Part shown: piece by piece, positions 1 to 6,096 of the stretch
How positions within the stretch are numbered: position 1 is the stretch's first letter
Layout of the letters: each line of letters begins with the position of its first letter
Source of the DNA: RGIG8306 sp964426655
Lineage (GTDB): Bacteria; Bacillota; Clostridia; Lachnospirales; Lachnospiraceae
Length of the DNA: 6,337 nucleotides
NCBI GenBank assembly: GCA_964426655.1
Contig: CAYRQT010000071.1
Span: forward strand, 1-6,337
Direction of reading: 5' to 3'
Translations under genes and position numbers: made by a program
The notes under the pieces: generated by a model
Told to the model about the DNA's origin: nothing
Seen by the model: the letters and a program-made list of their open reading frames with translations, nothing else
Database searches by the model: none

Positions 1-2
1 AT

Positions 3-91
3 GCCGGCGTGGCGGAACTGGCAGACGCACAGGACTTAAAATCCTGCGGGACTTACCTCCCGTACCGGTTCGATTCCGGTCGCCGGCACCA
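3..91 (+). tRNA. tRNA-Leu(UAA), class II with encoded CCA
   Basis: Acceptor arm 3-9 (GCCGGCG) pairs with 81-87 (CGCCGGC). The anticodon stem CAGGA/TCCTG (30-34 / 42-46) encloses loop CTTAAAA with anticodon TAA at 37-39. A long variable arm (about 47-62, CGGGA...TCCCG) marks a class II tRNA, as expected for leucine. The T arm carries the usual GGTTCGATTCC. The discriminator is A88, and CCA is encoded at 89-91, unlike the Arg and Pro tRNA genes in this window. It reads UUA and probably UUG leucine codons, and U34 is the base normally modified at the wobble position. Its promoter must lie upstream of the window. Confidence 0.97.
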
Positions 92-104
92 TAAAATTTC
101 ATAT

Positions 105-178
105 GTGCGCGTAGCTCAGCTGGATAGAGCGACTGGCTACGGACCAGTAGGTCGTGGGTTCAAATCCTGTCGCGCACA
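105..178 (+). tRNA. tRNA-Arg(ACG)
   Basis: Acceptor 105-111 (GTGCGCG) pairs with 171-177 (CGCGCAC), with discriminator A178. No CCA follows (the next bases are CT), so the end must be added by CCA-adding enzyme. The anticodon stem ACTGG/CCAGT (132-136 / 144-148) encloses loop CTACGGA with anticodon ACG at 139-141. A34 is normally deaminated to inosine by TadA, so it reads CGU, CGC and CGA. It lies 13 bases after tRNA-Leu with no promoter between them, so the two are almost certainly co-transcribed. Confidence 0.97.
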
Positions 179-180
179 CT

Positions 181-221
181 AAAGTCTTTAAAACCTGGGT
201 TTTAAAGACTTTTTTCTTTTT
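181..221 (+). terminator. Intrinsic terminator of the Leu-Arg tRNA operon
   Basis: A perfect 14-bp stem is formed by 181-194 and 199-212 with a four-base loop CTGG (195-198). It is followed directly by a T-rich run reaching about 221. It begins three bases after the tRNA-Arg discriminator. The stem is mostly A/T with few G:C pairs, so some read-through is plausible. The next gene's ribosome binding site begins within about 6 bases of the T-run, leaving no room for a separate promoter. Confidence 0.93.
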
Positions 222-238
222 GAAAAAGGGGTGGAAGA

Positions 239-1159
239 ATGGAACCTTATAGGAGTCTAAAAACATTTCTTTCAGAAAAATATGCTTTCCCAGTTGTAAA
301 GCTCGCCTTGCAGCTACAAGTGACCTGCCCAAATCGAGACGGTACTCTGGGCACAGGAGGCTGTGTGTTCTGCAGCGAGGGAGGATCAGGAGATTATGCA
401 CAGCCTGCAGAACTGTCAATTACGGAACAGTATACCAGTGCAGTAAGGACATGGCAGGAAAGACATCATAAGCCGGAGGCTGGATATATCATTTATTTTC
501 AATCATTTACAAATACATATGGGACTTTTTCTTACCTTAAAGAATCGTTTGAAGAAGCGGCCTCTCTTCCAGGCGTTGTTGGCCTGTCCATTGCCACAAG
601 ACCGGACTGCCTTACGGAGGAAATGCTGGGTTACCTGGAGAAGTTGCAGAAGAGGCGCATGGTGTGGATAGAGCTGGGACTTCAGACTGCGAATGAAAAA
701 ACCAGAGAATACCTGCGGCAGGGATATGATTTGAAAACATTTGAAGATGCAGTGGAGCGATTAGCTTTTCGAAAGATTGCAATCATTGTGCATGTCATTG
801 TGGGTCTGCCCGGCGAATCGGAAGAAGATGTGCTGAAGACTGTGGAATACCTGAATAAAATGCCTATTCAGGGCGTTAAACTACAGTTGCTACATGTACT
901 GCAGCATACTGCATTGGGGGATTTATACCAAAAATCTTCCTTTCCCTTGTTGGAGGAAGAAACTTACGTCCGTTGGATTGGGAGATGCATATCCCACTTG
1001 CGCCCGGAAATTGTGGTTCATCGTCTGACAGGGGATGGGCCGAAAGAACTGTTGCTGGGGCCTATGTGGAGCCTGAAAAAAAGACGCGTGCTAAATCAAA
1101 TCCATCATTATCTGAAATTACATCAGATCAGGCAGGGAATGGAGTGGGGAAGGGATTAA
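239..1159 (+). CDS. ytqA: TIGR01212-family radical SAM protein (YtqA/YhcC-like, probable MnmL)
   Basis: This 306-residue protein is full length for the family. The iron-sulfur cluster site is C30-x11-C42-x2-C45 (CPNRDG...GGCVFC), the spacing typical of the YtqA/YhcC/TIGR01212 group. Other family features are QSFTNTY near residue 97, IATRPDC near 120, and the conserved stretches WIELGLQT and HVIVGLPGE. As I recall, the B. subtilis homologue YtqA was recently named MnmL. It is implicated with the methyltransferase MnmM (YtqB) in completing mnm5-type modification of wobble U34 in tRNA. The assignment here is by family resemblance, and no mnmM-like gene is in the window. The ATG at 239 is supported by AGGGGTGG at 227-234. 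The gene lies 17 bases after a tRNA terminator, and its TAA stop (1157-1159) falls in the loop of a hairpin. Confidence 0.9.
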   Translation: MEPYRSLKTFLSEKYAFPVVKLALQLQVTCPNRDGTLGTGGCVFCSEGGSGDYAQPAELSITEQYTSAVRTWQERHHKPEAGYIIYFQSFTNTYGTFSYLKESFEEAASLPGVVGLSIATRPDCLTEEMLGYLEKLQKRRMVWIELGLQTANEKTREYLRQGYDLKTFEDAVERLAFRKIAIIVHVIVGLPGESEEDVLKTVEYLNKMPIQGVKLQLLHVLQHTALGDLYQKSSFPLLEEETYVRWIGRCISHLRPEIVVHRLTGDGPKELLLGPMWSLKKRRVLNQIHHYLKLHQIRQGMEWGRD

Positions 1160-1171
1160 AATCCCTTCCCC
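1146..1171. terminator. GC-rich hairpin between convergent genes, probable bidirectional transcript end
   Basis: A perfect 11-bp stem (GGGGAAGGGAT 1146-1156 with ATCCCTTCCCC 1161-1171) encloses a four-base loop TAAA. The loop contains the radical SAM gene's stop codon, and the opposing permease gene ends 10 bases further on (1182). No clear T-tract follows on either strand, so it is not a textbook intrinsic terminator. It could end or stabilise both convergent transcripts, or limit read-through. Confidence 0.55.
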
Positions 1172-1181
1172 ATGTTGACTT

Positions 1182-1973
1182 CTAGGAAAGATTCAGCTTA
1201 TGGGTAAAAATATAATTGGTGAGAAGGAATAAAACAGCAGTAATGCTCAGGCATAGAAGAATAATGAAGATAAAGAAGAAATGAATAATACCTGAAGCAT
1301 TTACAATTTCTGACAGGGATATATTTTCATTCAGTCCAAATCCAATCAAATAGGAAGAAATTACACTGGCCACCTGCATGATGTTCATAAGGGCAATGTA
1401 AACACCAATGGAAGCCAGAACTTTGTGTTTATTGACCATCTGCCCAACGGCCATAGAAAAATAGATGCATAATGGATTCAGGAACAGACTAACGAGCAAT
1501 AAAATGGCAAACTCCAGGTAGTATACCCAGGAAATCTGCTGCAGTGTTAGGAGGAGTCCTTTCCAGAAAGAAATCAGCTCATCCTGGGCGGATGTGTTCA
1601 GAATCATAATAAAGATAGAGAAAAAAGCCAGCATGTAAGTGACTGCACTCCACCATATATGCAGAAATAGTTTGCTGAGAATATGAATGGAGGCTTTAAC
1701 AGGCAGTGTAAAGGTCAGGTATGCATTTCTGGATATGAACTGCTGGTAAACATACACCGAATTTAGAATAATAGGGGCGGTAAACATGAGTATGGTAGCC
1801 AGTACATAGATTGCTATGGAAAAGCCACTAATTAGTTCAAAAAATATGTTATTGCTACTGTAAAAAAAGAGGCATAGACGCGCCAAAATACTTAGAACGC
1901 CATAGATAAGATACAGCGGGAAAAAAAGTCTGGAAGAAAAACGTAGATCATATTTAAATACGTTGCTTAACAT
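1182..1973 (-). CDS. ABC-2-type transporter permease
   Basis: A very hydrophobic 263-residue protein with about six likely membrane helices, near residues 17-38, 48-75, 104-126, 151-178, 186-210 and 228-255. The cytoplasmic segment YLTFTLPVK (85-93) is typical of permeases paired with GntR/YtrB-type ATPases in Firmicutes. The gene overlaps the ATPase gene by seven bases (ATGTTAA, 1967-1973), and GGGAGGTG precedes its ATG, so the two are probably translated together. It presumably forms the membrane channel of the exporter encoded by this operon. The substrate is unknown; peptide antibiotics or other envelope-active compounds are a family-level guess only. It is the last gene of the operon and ends near a hairpin shared with the convergent gene. 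Confidence 0.85.
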   Translation of the reverse strand: MLSNVFKYDLRFSSRLFFPLYLIYGVLSILARLCLFFYSSNNIFFELISGFSIAIYVLATILMFTAPIILNSVYVYQQFISRNAYLTFTLPVKASIHILSKLFLHIWWSAVTYMLAFFSIFIMILNTSAQDELISFWKGLLLTLQQISWVYYLEFAILLLVSLFLNPLCIYFSMAVGQMVNKHKVLASIGVYIALMNIMQVASVISSYLIGFGLNENISLSEIVNASGIIHFFFIFIILLCLSITAVLFLLTNYIFTHKLNLS

Positions 1974-2665
1974 TTGAACACCTCCCGGAACAGTGCATCC
2001 ACAGATTTGCCATGAATGCTGCGTATATTTTCCACAGAATCCTGTAAGACCAATTTCCCTTTTTGAATAAAAATCACATCATCCAACACATTTTCAACGT
2101 CTGCGATTAAATGGGTTGAAATGATCACCGTGGCATTTTCGCTGTAGTTTTGAATGATGGTGCGCAAAATATAATCTCTGGCGGCCGGATCCACTCCGGC
2201 AATGGGCTCATCCAAAATATAGAGGTCTGCCTGACGGCTCATAACAAGGATAAGCTGTACTTTTTCCAGAGTACCTTTGGACATAGTCTTTAGCCGCTGT
2301 CCCGGCACAATCTGAAGACTTTCCAACATATTCAGAGCTTTGGTGCGGGAAAAATCTTTATAGAAATTAGAAAAATAATCCAGTATATCGGAAACCCGGT
2401 AAGAGGTATTGAGGTAATTTTTATCCGGGAGATATGAAACCATTTTTTTTGTTTCAATACCGACAGGAATGCCTTTTATACGTATTTCACCGGATTTTGG
2501 AGATAGAAGACCATTGATCAGTTTGATGAAAGTAGTTTTTCCACTACCATTTGGTCCAAGCAGTCCTACGATTCTTCCGCTGTCCAGGGATAAATTGAGA
2601 TCGGACAACGCTTCAAATCCCCCATAGCGCATGGTTAGATTTTTGCAGAGTAATTGTTCATTCAT
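1967..2665 (-). CDS. ABC transporter ATP-binding protein (YtrB-like)
   Basis: A 232-residue single nucleotide-binding domain. Walker A is GPNGSGKT (37-44), the signature motif is the variant MSKGT (128-132), Walker B with the catalytic Glu is LYILDEP (148-154), the D-loop is AGVD, and the switch His is H185 in ISTH. The usual Q-loop glutamine region reads YLPDKNYL (78-85), with Asp where many ABC ATPases have Gln. The SKG signature and the LPD/LPE Q-loop are common in this exporter group, so they do not suggest a dead enzyme. It hydrolyses ATP to drive the permease encoded downstream. Its ATG overlaps the gntR stop (ATGAATGA, 2658-2665), with AAAGGAG lying inside the end of gntR, which points to coupled translation. 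Confidence 0.94.
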   Translation of the reverse strand: MNEQLLCKNLTMRYGGFEALSDLNLSLDSGRIVGLLGPNGSGKTTFIKLINGLLSPKSGEIRIKGIPVGIETKKMVSYLPDKNYLNTSYRVSDILDYFSNFYKDFSRTKALNMLESLQIVPGQRLKTMSKGTLEKVQLILVMSRQADLYILDEPIAGVDPAARDYILRTIIQNYSENATVIISTHLIADVENVLDDVIFIQKGKLVLQDSVENIRSIHGKSVDALFREVFKC

Positions 2666-3059
2666 GAGAAATCTCCTTTTTAGTCACATCTTTGGCAGGC
2701 TGAGATGTGCTGGTTTGAATCAGCTGAATCAGATCTTCAGGTCGCAGGCCAATTTTTTGCATCTGATCCATAAAGGATTTCAGAGCATTTTTGGCACACT
2801 CTTCTTTTAATGATTGAATAAGGAATGTGTTATCGGTAATGAAACGACCGGCTGTTCGCTGTGGATAAACCAGACCCTTCTGCTCCAGCTCGGTCATGGC
2901 CCTTTGTACAGTGTTGGGATTGACGCCCGCTTCCTCAGCCAGATCTCTTACACTGGGAAGCCTCTCACCTGGTTGAAATTCTCCGGATAAGATGGAAAAC
3001 TGTATCTGTTCTACCAATTGCAGATAAATAGGTCGATTAGTTTCTATTTGCCATTTCAT
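2658..3059 (-). CDS. GntR-family transcriptional regulator, YtrA type
   Basis: A 133-residue protein with an N-terminal winged helix-turn-helix (about 10-76). The stretches YLQLVEQI, GERLPSVRDLAEEAGVNPNT (31-50) and RAMTELEQKGLV are the classic GntR signature. The C-terminal part is only about 55 residues, mostly helical. This is the hallmark of the YtrA subfamily, which lacks the larger ligand-binding domains of FadR or HutC types. Such proteins typically repress the ABC transporter operon they sit in. Here the gene is first in a three-gene operon. A palindrome overlaps its expected transcription start, which fits autorepression. The ATG at 3059 is preceded by a strong AAGGAGGT (minus strand, about 3063-3070). 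The inducer is unknown. Confidence 0.95.
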   Translation of the reverse strand: MKWQIETNRPIYLQLVEQIQFSILSGEFQPGERLPSVRDLAEEAGVNPNTVQRAMTELEQKGLVYPQRTAGRFITDNTFLIQSLKEECAKNALKSFMDQMQKIGLRPEDLIQLIQTSTSQPAKDVTKKEISHE

Positions 3060-3080
3060 AAAACCTCCTTGTTTTTCTGG

Positions 3081-3100
3081 TGTACTAATGAACTAATACA
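3081..3100. promoter_or_regulatory. Probable GntR operator (imperfect palindrome)
   Basis: This 20-base inverted repeat has outer arms TGTA...TACA and inner CTAATG/AACTAA. Seven of ten positions match between TGTACTAATG and the reverse-complement half TGTATTAGTT. It lies immediately downstream of the gntR -10 box, so it would cover the transcription start. This is a common operator position for YtrA-type repressors. That GntR binds here is inferred from position and symmetry. Confidence 0.65.
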
Positions 3101-3129
3101 ACAATACATATTTGCATCTGGTCTGTCAA
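3101..3129 (-). promoter_or_regulatory. Sigma-A promoter of the gntR-ABC operon
   Basis: On the minus strand, -35 TTGACA (3129-3124) and -10 TATTGT (3106-3101) are separated by exactly 17 bases. The predicted start falls inside the adjacent palindrome, leaving a leader of roughly 35 bases before the ATG. The -35 box is a perfect consensus, so without repression this would be a strong promoter. Confidence 0.85.
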
Positions 3130-3167
3130 GGGCATTTCTTTTTTCTTCAGAATTGTTAAGAAAAATG

Positions 3168-3197
3168 TAGGACTATGGACGAAAGACATGTACTATG
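3168..3197 (+). promoter_or_regulatory. Weak candidate promoter for the HAAS-rlmL-rdgB operon
   Basis: The best -10 candidate upstream of the gene at 3241 is TACTAT (3191-3196). Only a poor -35 match (TAGGAC, 3168-3173) sits at 17-base spacing. The sequence ACTATG occurs twice, at 3172-3177 and 3192-3197, exactly 20 bases apart, which could matter if an activator is involved. A promoter is expected here because the upstream gene is divergent, but the exact boxes are uncertain. Confidence 0.3.
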
Positions 3198-3240
3198 CTA
3201 GGATGTAAACAGAGAGAAGCAAATAGGAAGAGAGGATGGA

Positions 3241-3723
3241 ATGAACGAAAACGAATTTGTTTCTGTATTAAGAGAAGCATTGGAGGGACAGGTTTCTCCC
3301 CGGGAAATAGAGGAAGCTGTACAGTTTTACAGAGACTATTATCAGACTAAGCATGGGGCAGGTTATGGAGATGAGGAAATATACCGGGAACTGGGGGACC
3401 CTCGACTGATTGCCAATACCATACGACAGACCAGCAGTTTTCAGCCGGAAGAGGACCTGGGTGCAGAGGACATTCATGTGGGGACGGAGGCACGGAGGAC
3501 CAAGGGGCATTCTTTCCAGTCCACCGACGGCTATATTCATATAGGAGATAAAACCTATGATTTATCCAAATGGTATGTGAAACTGGGATTAATCTGTATC
3601 ACAATTCTTTTTTTTGTGGTAATATTGGTTTTGTTGTTTTTTGCATTGAAGTTTTTTATATATGTTGTTTTGCCGATTCTGCTGATTGTGGCGATTTATA
3701 AATTCATTCGGTCCATGTTCTGA
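3241..3723 (+). CDS. HAAS/DUF1700-like small membrane protein
   Basis: A 160-residue protein. Residues about 1-63 resemble the HAAS/DUF1700 helical domain: MNENEFVSVLREALEG start, an acidic helix with FYRDYY, then EEIYRELGDPRLIANTI with the characteristic LGDP at 51-54. A polar linker follows (about 64-110), then two closely spaced membrane helices (about 113-136 and 139-157). Typical DUF1700 proteins have more C-terminal membrane helices, so this is a short version. HAAS proteins are often next to PadR-type regulators; here the neighbour is a divergent GntR gene. The function is unknown, and a membrane or envelope sensing role is only a family-level guess. AGAGAGG at 3229-3235 supports the ATG at 3241. 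An ATG at 3236 stops after two codons and is not a credible start. Confidence 0.8.
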   Translation: MNENEFVSVLREALEGQVSPREIEEAVQFYRDYYQTKHGAGYGDEEIYRELGDPRLIANTIRQTSSFQPEEDLGAEDIHVGTEARRTKGHSFQSTDGYIHIGDKTYDLSKWYVKLGLICITILFFVVILVLLFFALKFFIYVVLPILLIVAIYKFIRSMF

Positions 3724-3750
3724 CATGCGTAAAACAGAAAAGAGGTATTC

Positions 3751-4911
3751 ATGCGGGAATTTGTTTTCGTGGCCCCCTGTCATTTTGGCCTGGAAGCGAT
3801 ATTGAAAAGAGAAATCCAGAAGCTTGGGTATGATGTGACACAGGTGGAAGACGGACGGGTGACCTTTAAGGGGGAGGCTTCTGCTTTTGCCAGAGCTAAT
3901 ATGCAGCTGCGTACGGCAGAGAGGGTATTGTTGAAAATAGGTGATTTCATGGCATATTCCTTTGAAGACCTTTTTTCGGGCATTAAGAGCCTTCCCTGGG
4001 AAGAATATATCCCTGAAGACGGGAAAGTATGGGTCACCAAAGCGGCATCTGTAAACAGTAAGTTGTTTTCCACTGTAGATATTCAGTCTGTCTCCAAGAA
4101 AGCCATTGTAGAGCGTTTTAGGGAGGTCAGAGGGGTATCTGTATTGCCGGAGACAGGTGCATCTTTTCCCCTGCGCATTTTTATTCATAAGGACCGGGTG
4201 CTGGTTACTGTGGATACCAGCGGAACCGGCTTGCATAAAAGAGGCTATCGGAAAATGAATGCCAAAGCCCCTATTAGTGAGACCCTCGCAGCAGCTTTGC
4301 TGATGCTGACTCCGTGGAAGCCGGACCGACCATTGGTAGATCCCTTTTGTGGAAGTGGCACTTTTGTGATTGAAGCGGCACTGATGGCTGCAAATATTGC
4401 ACCAGGAATGCATCGGCATTTTTTGTGTGAAAGCTGGGGACACCTTGCAAATCGACGCATATGGTTTGATGCCATGAATGAAGCGGAGGAAGCAGTTACC
4501 CTGGATGTGGAGACAAATATTCAGGGTTTTGACATTGATGAGCTTGTCATTCGGGCCGCCAGGGAGAATGCTGAGTCGGCGGGCGTGTCAGAGCTGATTC
4601 ATTTTCAGCAGAGGCCGGTCAGTGAACTGCGCCATCCAAAGAAATATGGATTTATTGTGACCAATCCTCCATATGGGGCTCGAATTGAAGATCTGGAATC
4701 TATTGTGCCAATTTATGAGGATTTTGCCCGGCAATTCAAATTGCTGGATACTTGGTCGGCGGGCATAATTACCTCATGGGAGGGGCTGGAGCAATGCATG
4801 GGCAGAAAAGCGGACCGGAACCGTAAACTGTATAATGGGATGATTAAGACTTATTTTTACCAGTTCATGGGGCCAAAACCGCCAAGGCAGGAAAGAAAAG
4901 AGGAAAACTGA
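3751..4911 (+). CDS. rlmL: THUMP-domain class I SAM-dependent RNA methyltransferase (RlmL/YpsC-like)
   Basis: This 386-residue protein matches the stand-alone RlmL/YpsC length, not the fused E. coli RlmKL. The N-terminal half (about 1-160) has the ferredoxin-like and THUMP region that binds RNA. The C-terminal half is a Rossmann methyltransferase with SAM-binding motif DPFCGSGTF (197-205) and catalytic motif NPPY (305-308), typical of N2-guanine/N6-adenine methyltransferases. By homology it makes m2G in 23S rRNA (E. coli position 2445); the exact target here is inferred. The sequence GTGLHKRGYR before motif I is also conserved in the family. The start ATG has AGAGGT at 3741-3746. It lies 27 bases after the HAAS gene and overlaps rdgB by one base (TGATG). 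Confidence 0.92.
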   Translation: MREFVFVAPCHFGLEAILKREIQKLGYDVTQVEDGRVTFKGEASAFARANMQLRTAERVLLKIGDFMAYSFEDLFSGIKSLPWEEYIPEDGKVWVTKAASVNSKLFSTVDIQSVSKKAIVERFREVRGVSVLPETGASFPLRIFIHKDRVLVTVDTSGTGLHKRGYRKMNAKAPISETLAAALLMLTPWKPDRPLVDPFCGSGTFVIEAALMAANIAPGMHRHFLCESWGHLANRRIWFDAMNEAEEAVTLDVETNIQGFDIDELVIRAARENAESAGVSELIHFQQRPVSELRHPKKYGFIVTNPPYGARIEDLESIVPIYEDFARQFKLLDTWSAGIITSWEGLEQCMGRKADRNRKLYNGMIKTYFYQFMGPKPPRQERKEEN

Positions 4912-5522
4912 TGCAGGATATTGTTTTTGCCACAGCCAATGCAGGAAAAATGAAAGAAATTCGAATGATTCTGGCAGATTTGCCAGTCCGTGTTCTATCT
5001 TTGCAGGAAGCAGGTATTTCGACAGAAATTATTGAGGATGGAGCAACTTTTGAGGAGAATGCACTGATTAAGGTCCGGGCCATCCGGCCCTTTACAAAGG
5101 CGCTTATACTGGCAGATGATTCCGGCCTGGAAGTGGATCATCTGCAAGGTGCTCCAGGCGTGTATTCTGCACGGTATATGGGAGAGAATACACCGTATTC
5201 AATCAAAAATCAGGCTATTATGGATTTGCTGAAGGGTGTGCCAGATGCACAAAGAACGGCCAGATTTGTCTGTGCTATTGCAGCTTCATTTCCGGACGGT
5301 TCTGAAAAAACCATAAGGGCGACCATGGAAGGAGAAATTGCCCGGAAAGAGGCAGGAAAAGGAGGGTTTGGCTATGACCCTATCTTTTTCCTTCCAGATA
5401 AGGGCGTGACCAGTGCAGAACTGCCTCCAGAGGAAAAAAATGCGATCAGTCACAGGGGAAAAGCCCTTCGGCAAATGGAGCAGGAAATTCGACACTGGCT
5501 GGATGGAGGAATGGCATTGTGA
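4911..5522 (+). CDS. rdgB: RdgB/HAM1-family XTP/dITP diphosphatase
   Basis: A 203-residue protein, normal for the family. It hydrolyses dITP, ITP and XTP to monophosphates plus pyrophosphate, keeping deaminated purines out of DNA and RNA. Signatures are FATANAGKMKEI (T8, N10, K13) for nucleotide binding, the metal and catalytic site ADDSGLEV (D69, D70), GAPGVYSARY (80-89), the base-recognition loop GGFGYDPIF (151-159) and SHRGKAL (S180-H181-R182). All key residues are present, so the enzyme is predicted active and cytosolic. Its ATG shares one base with the rlmL stop, with AGAGG at 4899-4903, indicating coupled translation. In B. subtilis the homologue ysnA lies beside ysnB, the same order as here. 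Confidence 0.97.
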   Translation: MQDIVFATANAGKMKEIRMILADLPVRVLSLQEAGISTEIIEDGATFEENALIKVRAIRPFTKALILADDSGLEVDHLQGAPGVYSARYMGENTPYSIKNQAIMDLLKGVPDAQRTARFVCAIAASFPDGSEKTIRATMEGEIARKEAGKGGFGYDPIFFLPDKGVTSAELPPEEKNAISHRGKALRQMEQEIRHWLDGGMAL

Positions 5523-6001
5523 AATGGCTGGTTGTAAGCGATACACACAGGCAGCATCGAAATTTGGAAAATGTTTTAAGGAAGGTGGGCCCTTTGGAGG
5601 GGCTGATTCATTTGGGAGATGTGGAAGGCGGTCAGGGATACATTGAGGCTTTGGCAGATTGCCCGGTATATATGGTGGCCGGGAATAACGATTACAGAGC
5701 AGATTTGCCGGAGACTTATATTCTTCAGGTGGGACGGTACCGTTGTTTTCTGACCCATGGACACAGGTACTGGATTTCTTCCGGACCTTTACGGCTTTTG
5801 GAGGCAGCACGGGAAAGGGACTGTACCATTGCCATGTATGGACATACACATCGTCCGGAAATTGTCTATATGGACGGAATGACGGGAGTAAATCCTGGCA
5901 GTATTTCTTATCCCCGGCAAGAGAACCATAAGCCATCCTATGTTCTCATGGAATTGGATCGACTGGGAGAAATCCATTTTACCATTCGGTATGTTGACTG
6001 A
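5519..6001 (+). CDS. ysnB: YsnB/YfcE (MJ0936)-family metallophosphoesterase
   Basis: A 160-residue calcineurin-like phosphoesterase of the small MJ0936/YfcE group. Metal-binding motifs are in canonical order: SDTH (D8, H10), GDVE (D34), GNND (N56, D58), THGH (H80, H82), GHTH (H109, H111) and NPGS (125-128). The dinuclear centre thus appears complete. Family members hydrolyse phosphodiesters in vitro, but the natural substrate is unsettled. Translation begins at a GTG overlapping the rdgB stop by four bases (GTGA), with GGAGGA at 5505-5510. No ATG lies in this frame before the SDTH strand, so the GTG start is secure. No intrinsic terminator is visible after the stop; the next 60 bases are A-rich. 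Confidence 0.94.
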   Translation: MKWLVVSDTHRQHRNLENVLRKVGPLEGLIHLGDVEGGQGYIEALADCPVYMVAGNNDYRADLPETYILQVGRYRCFLTHGHRYWISSGPLRLLEAARERDCTIAMYGHTHRPEIVYMDGMTGVNPGSISYPRQENHKPSYVLMELDRLGEIHFTIRYVD

Positions 6002-6061
6002 AAAAAAAGACTGTTGTGGCATTGGCAGAGAGAATTAAATAGAAAAAAAGAGAAAAAGTGG

Positions 6062-6090
6062 TTGACAAGGAAGGGGCATTATTATATAAT
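6062..6090 (+). promoter_or_regulatory. Perfect consensus sigma-A promoter of the Pro-Gly tRNA operon
   Basis: TTGACA (6062-6067) and TATAAT (6085-6090) match consensus at all 12 positions with an ideal 17-base spacer. The bases just upstream (about 6032-6058) are A-rich with runs of A, resembling an UP element that boosts stable-RNA promoters. Transcription should start near 6096-6098 and run into tRNA-Pro and tRNA-Gly. Confidence 0.95.
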
Positions 6091-6096
6091 GATTTT

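Noticed and set aside
99..419. Minus-strand open frame containing CATGFEPTTYWS and similar residues
   Set aside because: The characteristic peptide is the antisense translation of tRNA-Arg(ACG), a well-known spurious protein pattern; the rest runs antisense to the radical SAM gene.
1967..2665. ATPase possibly inactive because of the unusual Q-loop and signature motif
   Set aside because: Walker A, Walker B with catalytic Glu, D-loop and switch His are all intact; LPD and SKG variants are usual in this exporter group.
3236..3243. Two-codon ATG-GAA-TGA frame overlapping the HAAS gene start
   Set aside because: The ATG directly abuts the AGAGAGG ribosome binding site and is too close to be used; the overlap is probably chance.
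3589..4443. Long minus-strand open frame of 284 codons
   Set aside because: It lies antisense to the HAAS gene and to rlmL, whose reading frame carries clear methyltransferase motifs. Its translation is Cys/His/Ser/Gln-rich with no recognisable domain.
5413..5646. Plus-strand overlapping frame of 77 codons
   Set aside because: Out-of-frame reading across the rdgB-ysnB junction; both real frames carry intact catalytic motifs.
5286..5936. Minus-strand open frame of 216 codons
   Set aside because: Antisense shadow of rdgB and the phosphoesterase gene, rich in Pro/Ser/His and without any family signature.
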